Assembly (NCBI GenBank): GCA_003290165.1 | Contig: QNQO01001168.1 | Span: 186,001-250,000, forward strand | From: Berberis thunbergii | Taxonomy: Eukaryota; Streptophyta; Magnoliopsida; Ranunculales; Berberidaceae | Direction: 5' to 3' | Length of the DNA stretch: 64,000 bases | Shown here: piece by piece, positions 22,230 to 33,880 of the stretch | Numbering within the stretch: position 1 is the first letter of the stretch | Layout of the letters: each line of letters begins with the position of its first letter | Translations under genes and position numbers: made by a program | Notes under the pieces: model-generated | Database searches by the model: none | What the model was told of the DNA's origin: nothing | What the model saw: only the letters and a program-made list of their open reading frames with translations

Positions 22230-24468
22230 TTAAGGAAGGACATCGATATTAGCAGCATCTCTAGGTGGTATGGGCTCAGACAAGTGCTGAGAAGGTTCAC
22301 CGACAACCGGATCACTCTGCGAATCTGGATTGACTTACTTGACATTATCAAATTCATGCTCAGTAAAACAACAGTATTCAGACATGTCTAAACCTTTCGT
22401 TTCCAAGAAATTCAAGTCATGGCGACCATTGATAACTCATTTTCAATCCGCAACCTCTGCTACCTTTACCTTTTTAGTAACAGATGATAGCTCGGCTCGA
22501 GTTGACGCTAATTTGTTATCAATGACCGCAAGTCTAGAGAAAACCATCGACTTGGCCGCGACAAACTCGAAATTCAGCTGAGTGATTCGAGTCACAGAAG
22601 CCTTAAGATTGGCAGAGCATTTTTCAGCAGAAAGAATGGCTTCATCACACTCAGCCTTTCGATTGGACAACTCTTTCTCAGCAACATCTAGACGGGACCG
22701 CAACTTGCCCAACTCAACTTCAGACATTTCGAGATCAAAAGCAAACGTGTCCCAAATGGCCTTGATTTCCCTTAACAACGTATGAGCAATATTTGTAGCC
22801 CTTGCATGCTCTATGTACCGTGCCTTCAATGAATCAAGTTGGCAGAAAATGTGAGAAAGGACCAGAACATATCCTGCCGCTTCTGTTCAATGGACGCCAC
22901 TTGATCATGAGCAACCTTATAGTCCAACCCCATTACGTGCACATAAGTAAGATGAGTCATTCCTTCCATAAGGTGTTGGAAACCCTAATCGATATGACGA
23001 TGTGGTGGATGTACGGGCATAAAATCCTTATTAGCCAACCGCCCATGACAACTGCCAATGAGGTTACAAGCTGTTCTGCACATCAATCTCGGAAGGCTAG
23101 AAGAATTCCTCGGGCGCAACCAAAATAGGACAAGAAGTGGAAGGACTAGCAAGCGATCCCGAGGTCCCAGCAACTGTAAGAGAAACGGAGAGTTTGAAGC
23201 CCTAAGCTCGAGTAGTAACTCAATTATCTAGTATTGGATCGTACTTGAAGTCATCCATTGTCTTAGTACCCTTTGGATACTCAGACTGCCAAAGACCAAA
23301 CTGAAGCATTTGGTTTTCATTAATGCGAGAGTTATTAATCATAAGGCCAACGAAAACTAGCAAACCATACGAGACAACAAGACTTTTCTCACGATCATCT
23401 AGAGGACGGGAAACCTCCTTTTTGCTCATTTCAAGAACTCGATTTACTTCCTCATCCTCTCGAGCAGAAGAAGCATTCTCCGAACCACAACCTCATTTTT
23501 AGAGAGAAGCATGAGGAGAATGAGCCCTAGCAGCGTCAAGAACCGAGGTGGCAACTTTTTCCTATTCGAAACACGACCAGAACTAATAGCCAACATCTTA
23601 GAAGGGTTGGGAAGCCTAGGAACTTTCATTTTCCTAACAATTGAGTCGATACTTCTAGAACCTTTAACAATGATAGAAGCAATTTGGCCTAGAGGCTCAT
23701 CAAAAGAACCCTCTCTGCGGACGACATCGACATCACCAACATGTGTAACAGTTGCCTCTAAGGCACGATTGATAATAGGCTCCGCGCGACTTGCCTCACC
23801 TGACAAATACAAGCCACTACGAATAATGGCATCCACAGTAGGAAATCTTCCACCGAGACTTGAGGAAGATTGCCAAACCGATTATAGAACTCCTGTTCTT
23901 CAAACGACGACGACAACTCGACTCTCTTAGGTTCCCGGAATGACCATAGGATCTGATTTCCATGCAACCTAAAATAATTGGAAGCAAATGTCGCATAAAA
24001 CTAGGACCTTGACCAACCCCCATACTCCTCTCGCAGGACTTTGAAACAAGACAGAGAGCGAAGACAACAAGTGCAATTAACATTTACACTAAACCCCACC
24101 AGGGAATGCAAAACCCTGACATTCATAGGGATACTGGTTGTGGTAGCCCTTGCTAAGGTCGCAACCATCACCTTCCAATTGTTAGGAAACAGTTGGGCTG
24201 GGGCGATGCCAACCAAGTCTAGGTACTCCTAAACTATCGTAGGAGTCGGGAGCAGAAAGCTAGAATGGAACATACCAGGGTATAGAATGATATACCCATG
24301 TTTTTTAAGACAAGGATTGTTGCCCTTTTTGGGTAGACTTTCTAGGTCGGTCGGCAACAAATAATCATGATGGATGCTATCCAAAGTTGCATCCGTCGCC
24401 TATTTAGGAAAAACTAAAGCTTCACAAGCATCAAGAACATTGCCACTCAAAACACTAAAGCTAGACAT
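22230..24468 (-). pseudogene. T2 antisense ORF (Tat aORF)
   Basis: It runs against T2 gag-pol from ATG at 24468 (MSSFSVLSGNVLDAC). The recognisable block is YLLPTDLESLPKKG, YIILYPGMFHSSFLLP and EYLDLVGIAPAQLFPNNW (about 24400-24150), the gypsy-type putative transposon domain. T3 has the matching EIWSFLAYLGIVPAQL. The C-terminal part at 22443-22829 is strongly coiled-coil-like (EVELGKLRSRLDVAEKEL). Stops and frameshifts occur. It has its own TATA-like sequence upstream. Function is unknown. Confidence 0.78.
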
Positions 24469-24554
24469 GATTGCAAAGCAAACGCGAGAAATCAAGGAAT
24501 CAACAACTAGAAATGGAAGAGATGCAAAAGAGAGTAAACCCATACTCAACTTTT

Positions 24555-24566
24555 CCTTTTATAAGG
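24555..24566 (-). promoter_or_regulatory. TATA-like box of the T2 antisense ORF
   Basis: The minus strand has CTTATAAAAGG about 90 bases upstream of the antisense ATG at 24468, in a plausible position for an independent promoter. Confidence 0.5.
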
Positions 24567-24620
24567 ACGAGCAGCGAAAATTCCACTCTTTGGAGAACGT
24601 GCAAGATATGACGGTTTGTA

Positions 24621-26034
24621 CAACTTCAGTTGCATGTTGCAAAACGTGTTCAGGAACAACACGTTTGTATTAGGGGTTGACATGGGATGAGATGGACCCA
24701 TCCCATTCATTCGGGATCGGGACGGGACGGGATATACCTCATCCCATCTCAATGGGGATCGGGTTGGGATGGGATGGGACAGGATAAACACGTACTAAAT
24801 AGTCCTCCAATAAAAAATAACAAAAAGAGTTTTATCTCACATTACTCACACACCAATAATGTCAAATTTATATACATATAACTTATATCCTAAATAATAA
24901 TAGATATTACATAAATAAATATTAAACTTTTTTTTGGAAGGCTAATAAATATTAAATTTCATTTAGAATTAATGATTCAATTCATTTAGATTTCATATAG
25001 AATTTCATCTTACATTGATTTAATTTCAACACATTCTAAACTTTAATTTAGAAGAGTATTTTGATTAAAATTAATAATAATAAATATTAAATAAATAAAT
25101 TCGGGGACGGGACGGGATAGGCGGGATTGAAAATCTTCATCCTGATCCCATCCCACTCTAGATCGGGACGGGACGAAATCAGTATAAGTTTGATCAATCC
25201 CAAAAGGACCCAAACAAATCGGGACGGGATGGGACGAGATCGGGATTGCGGGATGGGATGCCCACCCCTAGTGTATAACTTCTAGTGTCAGCTAAGGACC
25301 TTATCACTTCCCATTTTTCTATGGAGACCGATATCACTAGGACATCATTATGCGGAGTGCAGACGCCTTGGAGATCCCTATCTGTGAAAGTTAAGAGCAG
25401 GATCAGGCTCTGAGAGTGAATGTGTTGCATTCGTTGGTCCTCGTAGGTTGGTTTGGTCTATAGTATGCGGAGTAGCCTCTTTCGAAACCGGTTGGACCAT
25501 TCGGTTTTCGAGTTTACTTCGTGCAGGACGCACACTTCATTGCAGTGCTCCTTGTTTTTCTTCTATTTCTCGTCCCTAGGGATTATGCCTTTTCTCGATT
25601 GTGCTTTTCTGGCTGTTAGTTTTTCATTAGAACGATGTAATTATGTGCCTTCTTTAGCAGGTTCGCTTTATTTGACGGGGGTCCAAAGTAAGGAAGTTAT
25701 AGAACTTGCAGTTCCTCAAGTCGTTGGTGAAGGTTGCGATGGCTGTTGCATAGCTACAACCGTTGATGCGAGTTAACTCGTCATTGAAACACATGATGTA
25801 TGCCCTCATCAACTCATCCGACTTTTGCTTCATGGATTTGAGTATCTTCATTGTTTGCAAGATTTGTTGTATAGGAATTGATAGTAGATTCACCCTTGGG
25901 TCTGCAGTGGCTATCGCTGGTACAGGGTCTGTGAAAGTTCCTCACATGGTTGCGGTGGCGCCAAGCGAGTGGCACTCTTCTGCTTCGAGCATTTGAGGTT
26001 TTTGCCGCGTCTCCATTGTTGAAAGACCTTGTTG
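24621..26034 (-). pseudogene. T1 gag and protease, left-truncated, split by a hAT
   Basis: Minus strand. The gag piece at 25654-25893 (KQKSDELMRAYIMCFNDEL; ATFTNDLRNCKF) is joined directly to N-terminal gag sequence, so most of the central capsid region is deleted. The protease begins with LTFTDRDLQGVCTPHND and reaches the active site, here ADTRSYT in place of a VDTGSS-type motif. The hAT lies just after it, and on the far side NTFCNMQLK continues the domain and matches T3 (NVFCNMQLK). Similarity to T1/T3 ends at about 24620, where T2 begins. Confidence 0.78.
24671..25270. mobile_element. Non-autonomous hAT element in T1 protease
   Basis: Ends are TAGGGGTTGACATGGGATG and, on the other strand, TAGGGGTGGGCATCCCATC. 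Subterminal regions repeat GGGACGGGA and ATCCCATC motifs on both strands, and the 600-bp interior is AT-rich. Flanks GTTTGTAT and GTGTAT look like an 8-bp target duplication with two bases lost on the right. No transposase is present. Confidence 0.78.
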
Positions 26035-26035
26035 T

Positions 26036-26055
26036 CCCCCACGAATGGCGCCAAT
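26036..26055 (-). other. T1 primer binding site
   Basis: The minus strand reads TTGGCGCCATTCGTGGGGG beside the 5' LTR end. It matches the usual TGGCGCC start of plant gypsy primer sites. Confidence 0.75.
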
Positions 26056-26056
26056 C

Positions 26057-26706
26057 TGATGCAATTGATTCCTATTCTCCTTCCTTGCTGCTTACCTAGA
26101 CATGCACAGATAATAAGTGTGCGCCAAAAACCATTGTGTGGTGGCCGATCGCACTTCGATGCTTAAGTTAGATAAGGCTTAGGAGGGGCTTAAGATTGTA
26201 AATTGAAATTATGTATTATACCTCTAGTTCATCGACCTTATCTCTCTAGGCCTTTGGTGGCGTTGTTTCGGGAAAGAGATCTTGTTGTGGAGATCATTTC
26301 CTAATTGCGAGCTGCCCATGTGGGATAGTTTCCCTACACGATTCGTGCTCCTAGATCTGCGGGAAAGGTTTTCCTTTATGAGTGTTTTCCATGCAAGGAA
26401 GTTTCCTTGCCCAACTTATGCTCTAATATATGTTTCTTAGTCGGATCCATTGTGTTGCCTGCCAGTCCTGGATAGATCTCTCAAATACTTGCCTTAGATG
26501 TCTTACGAGTATTGGGCCTGACCGCATGACATGTGGGCTTAATGGCTCATTGCAACTCAGACTTGACTGTCTGGATTCTGCAAATAATGGGCTTGGAGAT
26601 ATTTGGGCCTCGCTGGATTGAATATGCAATCAGGCTTGCTATGCTTAGTTGACAAGACCATGACACGTGTACGGTGCCGATTAGAGGACGGTTTGGTGTA
26701 TCATCA
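26057..26706 (-). repeat. T1 5' LTR
   Basis: The plus strand runs from TGATGCAATTG to TGTATCATCA, 650 bp. It pairs with 9326-9994. The following ATATT is the right copy of the T1 target duplication. Confidence 0.85.
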
Positions 26707-26962
26707 ATATTAAAGTAATTTTCTACTAGGATTTTAAAATTATAAAAGAAAATTATATTTTATTAATAATGCCTAAAATATTTTTATTTAATTTTTTTAT
26801 TAAAATACAAAAAATTCCCTATACATGATAATGGCCATTTACTAACCGGTTTGTTTATTCAGACCGAGCTAGACCTTTATGACTTGATTACAAGTTAATT
26901 TTATCCAAAATAAATGTTTAATGCTTCGAATATAACCTTATGGTGATATTTGAAAAGATAAT
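26707..26962. other. Spacer between T1 and T3
   Basis: 256 bp of AT-rich DNA without coding similarity, possibly the pre-insertion host sequence for both elements. Confidence 0.5.
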
Positions 26963-27633
26963 TGATGTAGTCGAATCTTGCTCTCCTTGATTTGGACCTG
27001 CACAGGGAACGCACGTGTGCCAAGGACCACCGTTGTGGTGGTCGATGACACTCTGATGCTAAAGTTAGACAAGGCTTGAGAAAGGCTTAAAGCTGTAAAT
27101 TGGGTTCTGTAGCCTACCTTTCTTCATCAACTCTATGTCTTATTTACAATGCGAGAGTCCTCGTTTGGCTAGGCCTTTGGTGGGGTAGTTTAGGGAAAGA
27201 GATCTCCCTGGAGATCCTTCCTAGTTGGGAGTCGTCCATGTAGAAGAGTTTCCCTACACGACTGATGTTATTGGATCTGCGGGAGAGGTTTCCCTTTTGG
27301 AGTGTTGTCTATGCAAATAAGTTCCCTTGCACGACTTATAGTCCAGTATTTGTTTCCTAGTCAGAACCAATGTATTGCTGGTCCGTCTGTCTTAGATGAT
27401 TTCCAAAATACTTGCCTGATTAGGCCTCATTGGTATTGGACTTTACACTGTGACGTGTGGACTAAGTATGGTGCTGCAACTCGGTCTAACCTTCTTGATA
27501 ACACTAAAGTGGGCTTGGTGTCCTTTGGGCTTTGCCAGAATGAATAGGGCTATCAGGCCCGCTTTGTTCTGCTGACGAGATCATCATGACACATGTACGG
27601 GGCTAATTAAAGGATGATTTGGTGGTCTCATTA
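26963..27633 (-). repeat. T3 3' LTR
   Basis: 671 bp, plus-strand start TGATGTAGTCG. The inner end reads TCATTA where TCATCA is expected, so that border has mutated. It is homologous to the T1 LTRs but closer to 36195-36868. Confidence 0.82.
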
Positions 27634-27913
27634 GCTACTCCTGGGCCAGCTCATCAGTTCATCAAGTCATGTCATAGAGGACCTGAGGGTCATGATTGGT
27701 TTGAGTTTGAACTATCTTCTTGTGCGGCGCACTTCATTAAATGGGTGTGCGCTGCTCGAAGAAAAAAATGGGAATTCTGTTTTCTATATAGATCCCCTTA
27801 TCTATAAAGTTTATTTTCTTTACTCTCCGATCTTGGAGACTCTACTTTATCGTTTCACTTTTCGTGCTTTTGACTTTTCCCCACCTCCGTGATCGAAAGT
27901 TTTACGTTCTTCA
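27634..27913. other. T3 leader region of the antisense ORF
   Basis: Non-coding sequence between the 3' LTR and the antisense ORF. TATA-like stretches lie at about 27783-27810 (CTATATAGATC, CTATAAAG). Confidence 0.4.
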
Positions 27914-30480
27914 ATGGCGGGATAAAATCAGCTTTCTAATGAGTTGTTTGCTAAGGGCTGTAAGTTCTTTGAGGAGAGGTCACTTTCTGAGTCGAATCTG
28001 AAAAGCATTTGTGGGACATATGGGATCTCTGATGATATGGTGGTCTTCACATTGGGCGCTGGCCAAACGCCGTTGTCTCCTCCAAAATAATTACCTGTTT
28101 GCACCGAGGTATGCTCCAATCGGGGGTTCCGTTTTCTTGTCATCAAGGAAATTTGGAGCTTCCTAGCTTACCTTGGTATTGTGCCCGCTCAGCTAGTGTC
28201 GAATAGTTACAGGACGATGATCGCCATTTTGATTAGAGCTTCCAACTACTCACTTCTTCTCGATAAATGAGTGTGTCTTGTGTGTGTTGACATTGCCATA
28301 TTGCTTTGGTAATCTGCCTGATGACTTCAAGTTCTGGTAGAAATATTATTTTATGGCCTCTGCGGACTCGATGTATTTTGACCTCGTTGGCCGTCCAATC
28401 GAGGGAGAGTTCTGACAGCTAAGTAAGTTTAATTCTGCTCTTGATTTAGCCAGAGTTAATTACATATTTAGTTGTTATCTGTGCTATTTGCAGGGAGGTT
28501 CCCAACTACGCCCCTTTCTTTTGAGGACGAAACAACCATGAAGAAATTTCGTGACATGCCTCGGATTCAGGTAGAGGATGTCGTTCAATCTTCTAATATC
28601 AAAAGCAATGGACTATGGGCTCATTGACATGAGGCGCCCACTTTATTTAGAGTTTCAAAACTGAAGTTTGAAGGCAAACATTATTCGAGGAAGAGGAAGC
28701 TCCTGAATGTTAAGATTCTGAGCTCGTCAAGGAGGGTGGAGCAGAATGAGGCACTTTACTTTTCAATGCGCTCCAAGAAGCCTCGCGTTGAGACCAAGCC
28801 CACTCATGAGCGTTTGGCCCTTTCAAAGGGACACCGGGCTATAGAGCAAGTTCTTGATTCATCCGCTGGAGCGAAAGCTGTTGTGTCTGAGGGGCAGGAT
28901 GCTCATGCAATGGCTTCTTTTTCCCTACCCAACTTGGAGAAGGAATATCTGTAGTTAGTGGGAATTAAAGATGTAACAAAGCTGAGCGCCGATCAGATGA
29001 GTGTTATGAACAACCTGTTGCTTCAGGCAAGCATGGCGGCTTCGTCCGATACGTGTCTGACTCATCCTTTCTCATGGAAGACTTTTAAGTACGAACCCTC
29101 TTTGGATCGCGATTCTTCCCGGCTTAGTGAAGAGTTGTTTGACTGTCGTCCCTATGGTGAAAAGTCTCCTCCGCATTGCCCGTATTGTCCTCAATCCTAA
29201 TCCCGCACCCATATTGAGGTGATGACGGGTTCGAGAGATAACTCATTTCCTTATTCCCCATCAACTACTTCCGAGTCAGCTCGTGAGAGAGAGTCGATCA
29301 TTGTGAGCAAGGGGAAAGTGGTGGACGAGGACCCTAATGCGGAGAAGACAATGAATGGCGGTGCTAGAGTGATTCTAATCCCTGAAGACCCCCATCCGAA
29401 TGCGTGGATCAGTTTGTTCGGTCCGGATGTGCTAAAGATGAGCATCCAAGCCTGGCACCAGGAGGTTGATATTTTTTATGACTCAAAAAAGCATATCAAT
29501 AGGTTGAATAATTGACTGACAAATTGTGTTTCGATGCCAGCAGGTGATATGCTGGGAGAACGTATGGACATGGGCATAAATATCTAATTCTAGGGATGTC
29601 ATATTTGAACCAAGTCGATGTCGTGGGGATGGAGATTGAGGCTGCCCATGAGAGAGTGTATATTATGGAGCAAGTCTTTGCGAGCTTACAAAAGTCGTAC
29701 TCCGATGCTCTCCGTGAAATTGAGTCACTAAAGAAGCAACTTAAGGAATGGAGGCCTGCCCAATCGGCTGTTGACTAGGAGGTTTGGAAGACAAGATCAG
29801 AGGCTTGGAAGATTCACTTAGAAACGTTTGAGTTCAAGTTAGCAAGGAAATGTTTGCGAGGGACAGGTTCGAGGACGAGCTGAACCTTGTCCGTTGTGAC
29901 TAAGAATTTGCTTGGGAGGCTGCAGCCAAGGGGCAAGATCTAAAAGCTAAGAAAACTGAAAATGAGTCCGAGTGGATTGCCTGATGTTAGCAACTAGAGG
30001 CCGACGTTGACTCCAATGCCAAGAGTGTGTGGACGATAGAAGAGTAGCTCATTCTGGCGCAGAATGAAAAAAAGTGTTGTGAAGGACAACTTGAGTGCCG
30101 AGAAGTCCAGAACTGATACTCTGTCAGGCAAGTTGGAACAACTGGAGCGAGAGCTTGTTGAGTCAAGGGTGCGTGAGGAAAAACTTTGAAGGCCCAAGGC
30201 ACACTTGAGTTCACCATAGTTGTGCATGGATAGCTATAGCTGTTATAGCTGATGAAAAAAGAGCATCCCGAATAGGAGACCTCTCGTTATAAAGATTTGA
30301 CTTTCATGGAGTTTGGGGAAGCCTTCGATCAATCAGAAGAAGAAAGTGATCAATCAGAAGAAAAAAGGTGATCAAGACCAGGGCGTCCGAAAGGCAGCGT
30401 GTGTAGACACATCCCATCTTACTTCTCCTGCCAAATATAGCTCTGTTGTATTTGAACCTCCTCCTGGTGAAGAGTGAACT
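27914..30480 (+). pseudogene. T3 antisense ORF (Tat aORF)
   Basis: It starts at ATGGCGGGA (27914), with a stop after three codons and then continuous similarity: ESNLKSICGTYGISDDMV, NRGFRFLVIKEIWSFLAY, LGIVPAQLVSNSYRTM. A probable intron runs from GTAAGT near 28421 to TATTTGCAG ending at 28493. The later part includes 28736-29515 and a coiled-coil-like end at 29596-29778 (REIESLKKQLKEW). Stops are scattered. It has the same domain order as the T1 and T2 antisense ORFs. Its role is not known. Confidence 0.75.
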
Positions 30481-33400
30481 TTGTATTTCTTACTTAACAA
30501 TAAGAGATAATAAGTTGAACAACATTCTGCATTTATGTATTCTTTGACTTTCCCTGTTGGTTTTTTTTTCTACTCCGTCTTATCGCACTACTAGCATTTA
30601 AACAAAAGGTTGTGCTGATTAGGGAAGTCGTATGATTGATCTGCTGGTAAGAATTCTGAATGCTTATGCGAGAGTTCTGACTACTTATGATGCAATAATT
30701 CAGGCAAGCAACCCTAGTCAGTACTCTTTAGAAATTGGGGGGTTGTGTCGGCCAAGTCTTGAAAGTTGGCAAAACCTCATGTGAGGAGATAAGTTCGTCT
30801 AGTGATAGATAATTCGGATTAGACCGTCACCCGTTATTAGACCCGCCATTGTAATCCGTCATAAGCGTACCGGGCTGTAGTTCGGACCAATAGTTGTCAT
30901 TGCTAGTATAAGCGAACTGGTCAGTATGTGGTCAATCGTGCATCGCTATAAATAATCGGGCGATGGCTCTTGTGAGTTGTCTGAGTTAACCTTCTTGAGC
31001 TCTGACTAGGCTTTCAAATTGCCTTTACTCGCTTCTGGCGGACTATGCTATAAGGAGGACTAGAAGTTATAGTCGTCAGTCGAGTCTGGCTAAACTTTGG
31101 GAGGGTTCGACGATCGTTATTCATAGTTGGACAATGATCTCTAGCAAGTCATCGTGATCTAGTGTTGAGGACGTCCATATTCATTCACACTTGGTAGGCT
31201 ATGGCCTTAAAGTAGACCAAAAGCTGTCATCGTCAGTCGCAACTAACTAAGCTTTGGTAGGGTTCGATGATCATGTCTGCGGAAGAACAATTATCCCTGG
31301 CAATTCATCATGATCAGGCATTGAAAACACTGACTAGACTCCCACTTTCTAAGTCATCTTCACCCGTGTTTGGCAGGCTACAATTGTAGAGTGATAGGGT
31401 TTGGTGATCATGTCTGCGGAAGGACCATGATCCATGACAAGTCATCGTGATCAGGTGTTGGGAACACTGACTAGACTTCAACTTTCTAAGTCATCTTCAC
31501 CCGTACTCAGCAGGATGCAGTCTTAAAGTGGTAGGTTTGACAATAATGTCTATGGAAGGACAATGATCCCTGGCAAGTGATCGTGATTAGGCGTTAAGAA
31601 CGCTGACTAGACTCCCAATTTCTAAGCCATTTTACCCGCGCTCGGCAAGCTACGGTCTTAGAGCAATAGGGCTCGACGATCATGTATGTGGAAGGACAAT
31701 GATCCCTGGCAAGTCATTGTGACCAGGCATTGAGGACGCTGACTAGACTTCCACTTTCTAAGCCATCTTTGCCAACTCGACGGGCTACGATCTTAGAGCA
31801 GTAGGGTTTGGCAATCATTACCAGTAATTTGGCAAAGATCCCTGCCAAGACATCATGGTCGAGCGTCGAAAGCGCTGACTAGACTCCAACTTTTTAAGCC
31901 ATTGACATCCGCGCGCAGCGAACTAGGCATTAAAGAGGAATAGAAGCTATCATCATCAGTCATCACTGACTAAGCTTTGGTTGGGTTCGATGATCATTAT
32001 TTGTAGTTTGACAATGATCCCTAACAACCCGTCTCAATCAGGCATTGGAGCACGCTGACTAGGCTCTCACTTTCTAAGCCATCTTCATCCGCATGCAGCA
32101 AACTACGGTCTTAGAGTTGATCAGAAGCCATCATCATTAGTTGGAACTGACTAAGCTTTGATCTAGTTCGGCGAACATTGTCTGCAGTTCGACGATGATC
32201 CCTGACAAGCTATCGTCATCAGGTTGCGTGAGTACTGACTAGACTCCGACTTTCTAACCCATTATCATCCGCGCGCGATGGACTAGGTGTTAGAGCGGAC
32301 CAGAAGCTATCACCATCAGCTGGAACTGACAAAGCTTTGGTCAGGTTAGGTCTCCGCTTGGCCTTGGGCGTGTAAGTCTGATTTGGGTGTCTTGACTTAC
32401 TTAATTCGCATAGTAGCCCGCTAAGGAGGTCAGACCGATAAATCTAATTCTGGAGTCGGATCATCATAAACTGATCAGACTGAGTTTATTCAAGTTTAAT
32501 GAACAACAATGGAACCTTAATAGAGCGGTTACCTTTGATTTATTGATAATATCACCGTGGGCGTGCTCTGCACTCCATGGGCACTTAAGGCCTTAGGCGT
32601 TTGTGTCTTTGTGTACTGGGCCGATCTAGCGGGGTGTTTGCTTGGGCCCATTAGTTGGCGGGTCGTGTTGTAAATATCTTCATGTCAGGTGTGCGACGTA
32701 GATTGTGAGACGATTCAGTGCCGACTACTTGCCCCAGTTAATAGGGTTGTGTGTAGTGTCATTAATTCGATGAATGTGAACTCGTGCTATTGCAATTTGA
32801 ATCGTCGCCTCCCCGTTTTCCGTACGGCATTTAATGTTGACATAATTGTTGATATATTTTGTTTCATGAACCGTCACACCTATATATAGGCTAGTGTTCA
32901 AGCATTTCTATGAATGTTGTAGAGAATGTTGTTGAAATGCATCTCTTTAGGAAATATGCTTTAGGTACTCCAAAGGCTAAAAAAAAATCGTTGTTGTTGG
33001 AGTCTTCCAATGTTTTGATATTTGCAGCTATGAGTCTTGACAAGGCCCGCTATTATGTGGTGCCACCTGGTTTGGGTGAACATCCAATTGGTTCCATGAA
33101 ACCTTGTAATTTCTTCTTATATTACAAAGAAGTACAGACTCCCCCCCAGGGTTCAAGTTTGTCTTCCATCTCCTGGTGCTCCGATTGCATCTCGCACAAT
33201 TCAATCTCAGAGATAACACTCGCGGCCTACCTTGGGTGGCTTGTTCCTACTGTATCTATTGTGCTTCACTCGTGATGCCGCAATCAGAAGGCAGGCAAAC
33301 GAAAAATTGATCTAGCTGACGCGACCTGTAGTCCTGGGGTGCTAACTCTGCACCACCCCAGACATTACACATTTGAAAGATATCCTCATCTAGCTTTTTC

Positions 33401-33880
33401 TGCTTTCTTCTGTTCCCCTTCGCAAGGAAGATTGGCGAACCAAAGGTTTATGCAGTCAGTTTCGAGTGTCTATGCTGCCACTTTTAAATCATCCTTGCGA
33501 GGCAGATCGGCGTGGCAAAGAATTAAGTGTGTTCTTGTAGCCTTCTTCAAGTACTTTACTTTCACCTCCATATCTTTTTCTGAAGATAGATTGGCAGAGC
33601 AAAGTCAGCGGATTGATACTTGCGTCAAACTTATATACTCGTAGTGTATAAACTATTATACTAATCAGTAGGGCAATCTTTGTAATAACTTTATTTATAG
33701 TCAATAAAGTCTATTTTATTACTTGAATATAGGCTTGTGCGAATAATTGTTCTTAATTGGAAAAAAAAACAAAAAACAAATCAAAGCAATAAGATAATTT
33801 GACTTTAAGTGGGGACTAAGTTAATCGGGCTCTGAAAAAGACACGCACGGTCCTGGATCAGACTGTGTAACTCCCTTGGT
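30481..33880. other. T3 interior without recognisable pol genes
   Basis: Where Tat elements carry RT, RNase H and integrase, I find no such motif on either strand. The stretch includes promoter-like CGCTATAAATAATCGG (30949), a tandem array (31002-32360), a second promoter-like CCTATATATAGGC (32879-32891) and an AT-rich end with AATAAAGT (33702). Three loose repeats around GATTGGCGAACCAAAG lie at 33425-33605. It could be a long LTR of another element inserted here, or an expanded untranslated region. The small open frame at 32910-33275 has no family I recognise. Confidence 0.5.
31002..32360. repeat. Tandem array with 136-bp and 180-bp units
   Basis: The marker CTGACTAGACT recurs at 31330, 31467, 31603, 31739, 31874, 32054 and 32234, giving spacings of 137, 136, 136, 135, 180 and 180, after a more diverged start at 31002. 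The longer units carry an extra segment of about 44 bp (AGAAGCTATCATCATCAG and AACTGACTAAGCTTTG). Units also share CAATGATCCCTGGCAAG and CTTTCTAAGCCATCTTC. Confidence 0.85.

Larger units (their letters stand above)
16501..24620 (+). mobile_element. Ty3/gypsy Tat-lineage element T2, nested in T1, 3' LTR lost
   Basis: The plus-strand order is 5' LTR (16501-17065), primer site, gag remnant, protease, RT, dual RNase H, integrase (to about 21766), non-coding spacer, then an antisense ORF on the minus strand (24468 down to 22230). The expected 3' LTR should lie right of the antisense ORF promoter, but sequence similar to the T1 protease begins at about 24620 instead. T1 also lacks the end of its protease and the following linker there. 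One deletion removing the T2 3' LTR and neighbouring T1 sequence explains both. Confidence 0.82.
9326..26706 (-). mobile_element. Ty3/gypsy Tat-lineage element T1 (nested host element)
   Basis: LTRs at 9326-9994 and 26057-26706 are clearly a pair: they share details not found in the T3 LTRs, such as CTAGTTCATCGACCTTAT and GATCTTGTTGTGGAGAT. The outside five bases are GTATT and ATATT, an imperfect target duplication. Minus-strand order is 5' LTR (right), primer site, gag, protease, RT, RNase H, second RNase H, integrase, then a plus-strand antisense ORF, purine tract and 3' LTR. This order is the Tat lineage plan. Insertions are T2 (16501 to about 24620), hAT at 13887-15007 and hAT at 24671-25270. 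Without them it is about 7.5 kb. Confidence 0.88.

Noticed and set aside
31002..32360. CRISPR-like regular repeats
   Set aside because: Units of 136-180 bp repeat throughout with no short repeat and unique spacer pattern, and the DNA is plant nuclear.
32910..33275. 121-codon plus-strand frame as a host gene
   Set aside because: No recognised similarity and it lies within the T3 interior; kept only as an open question.
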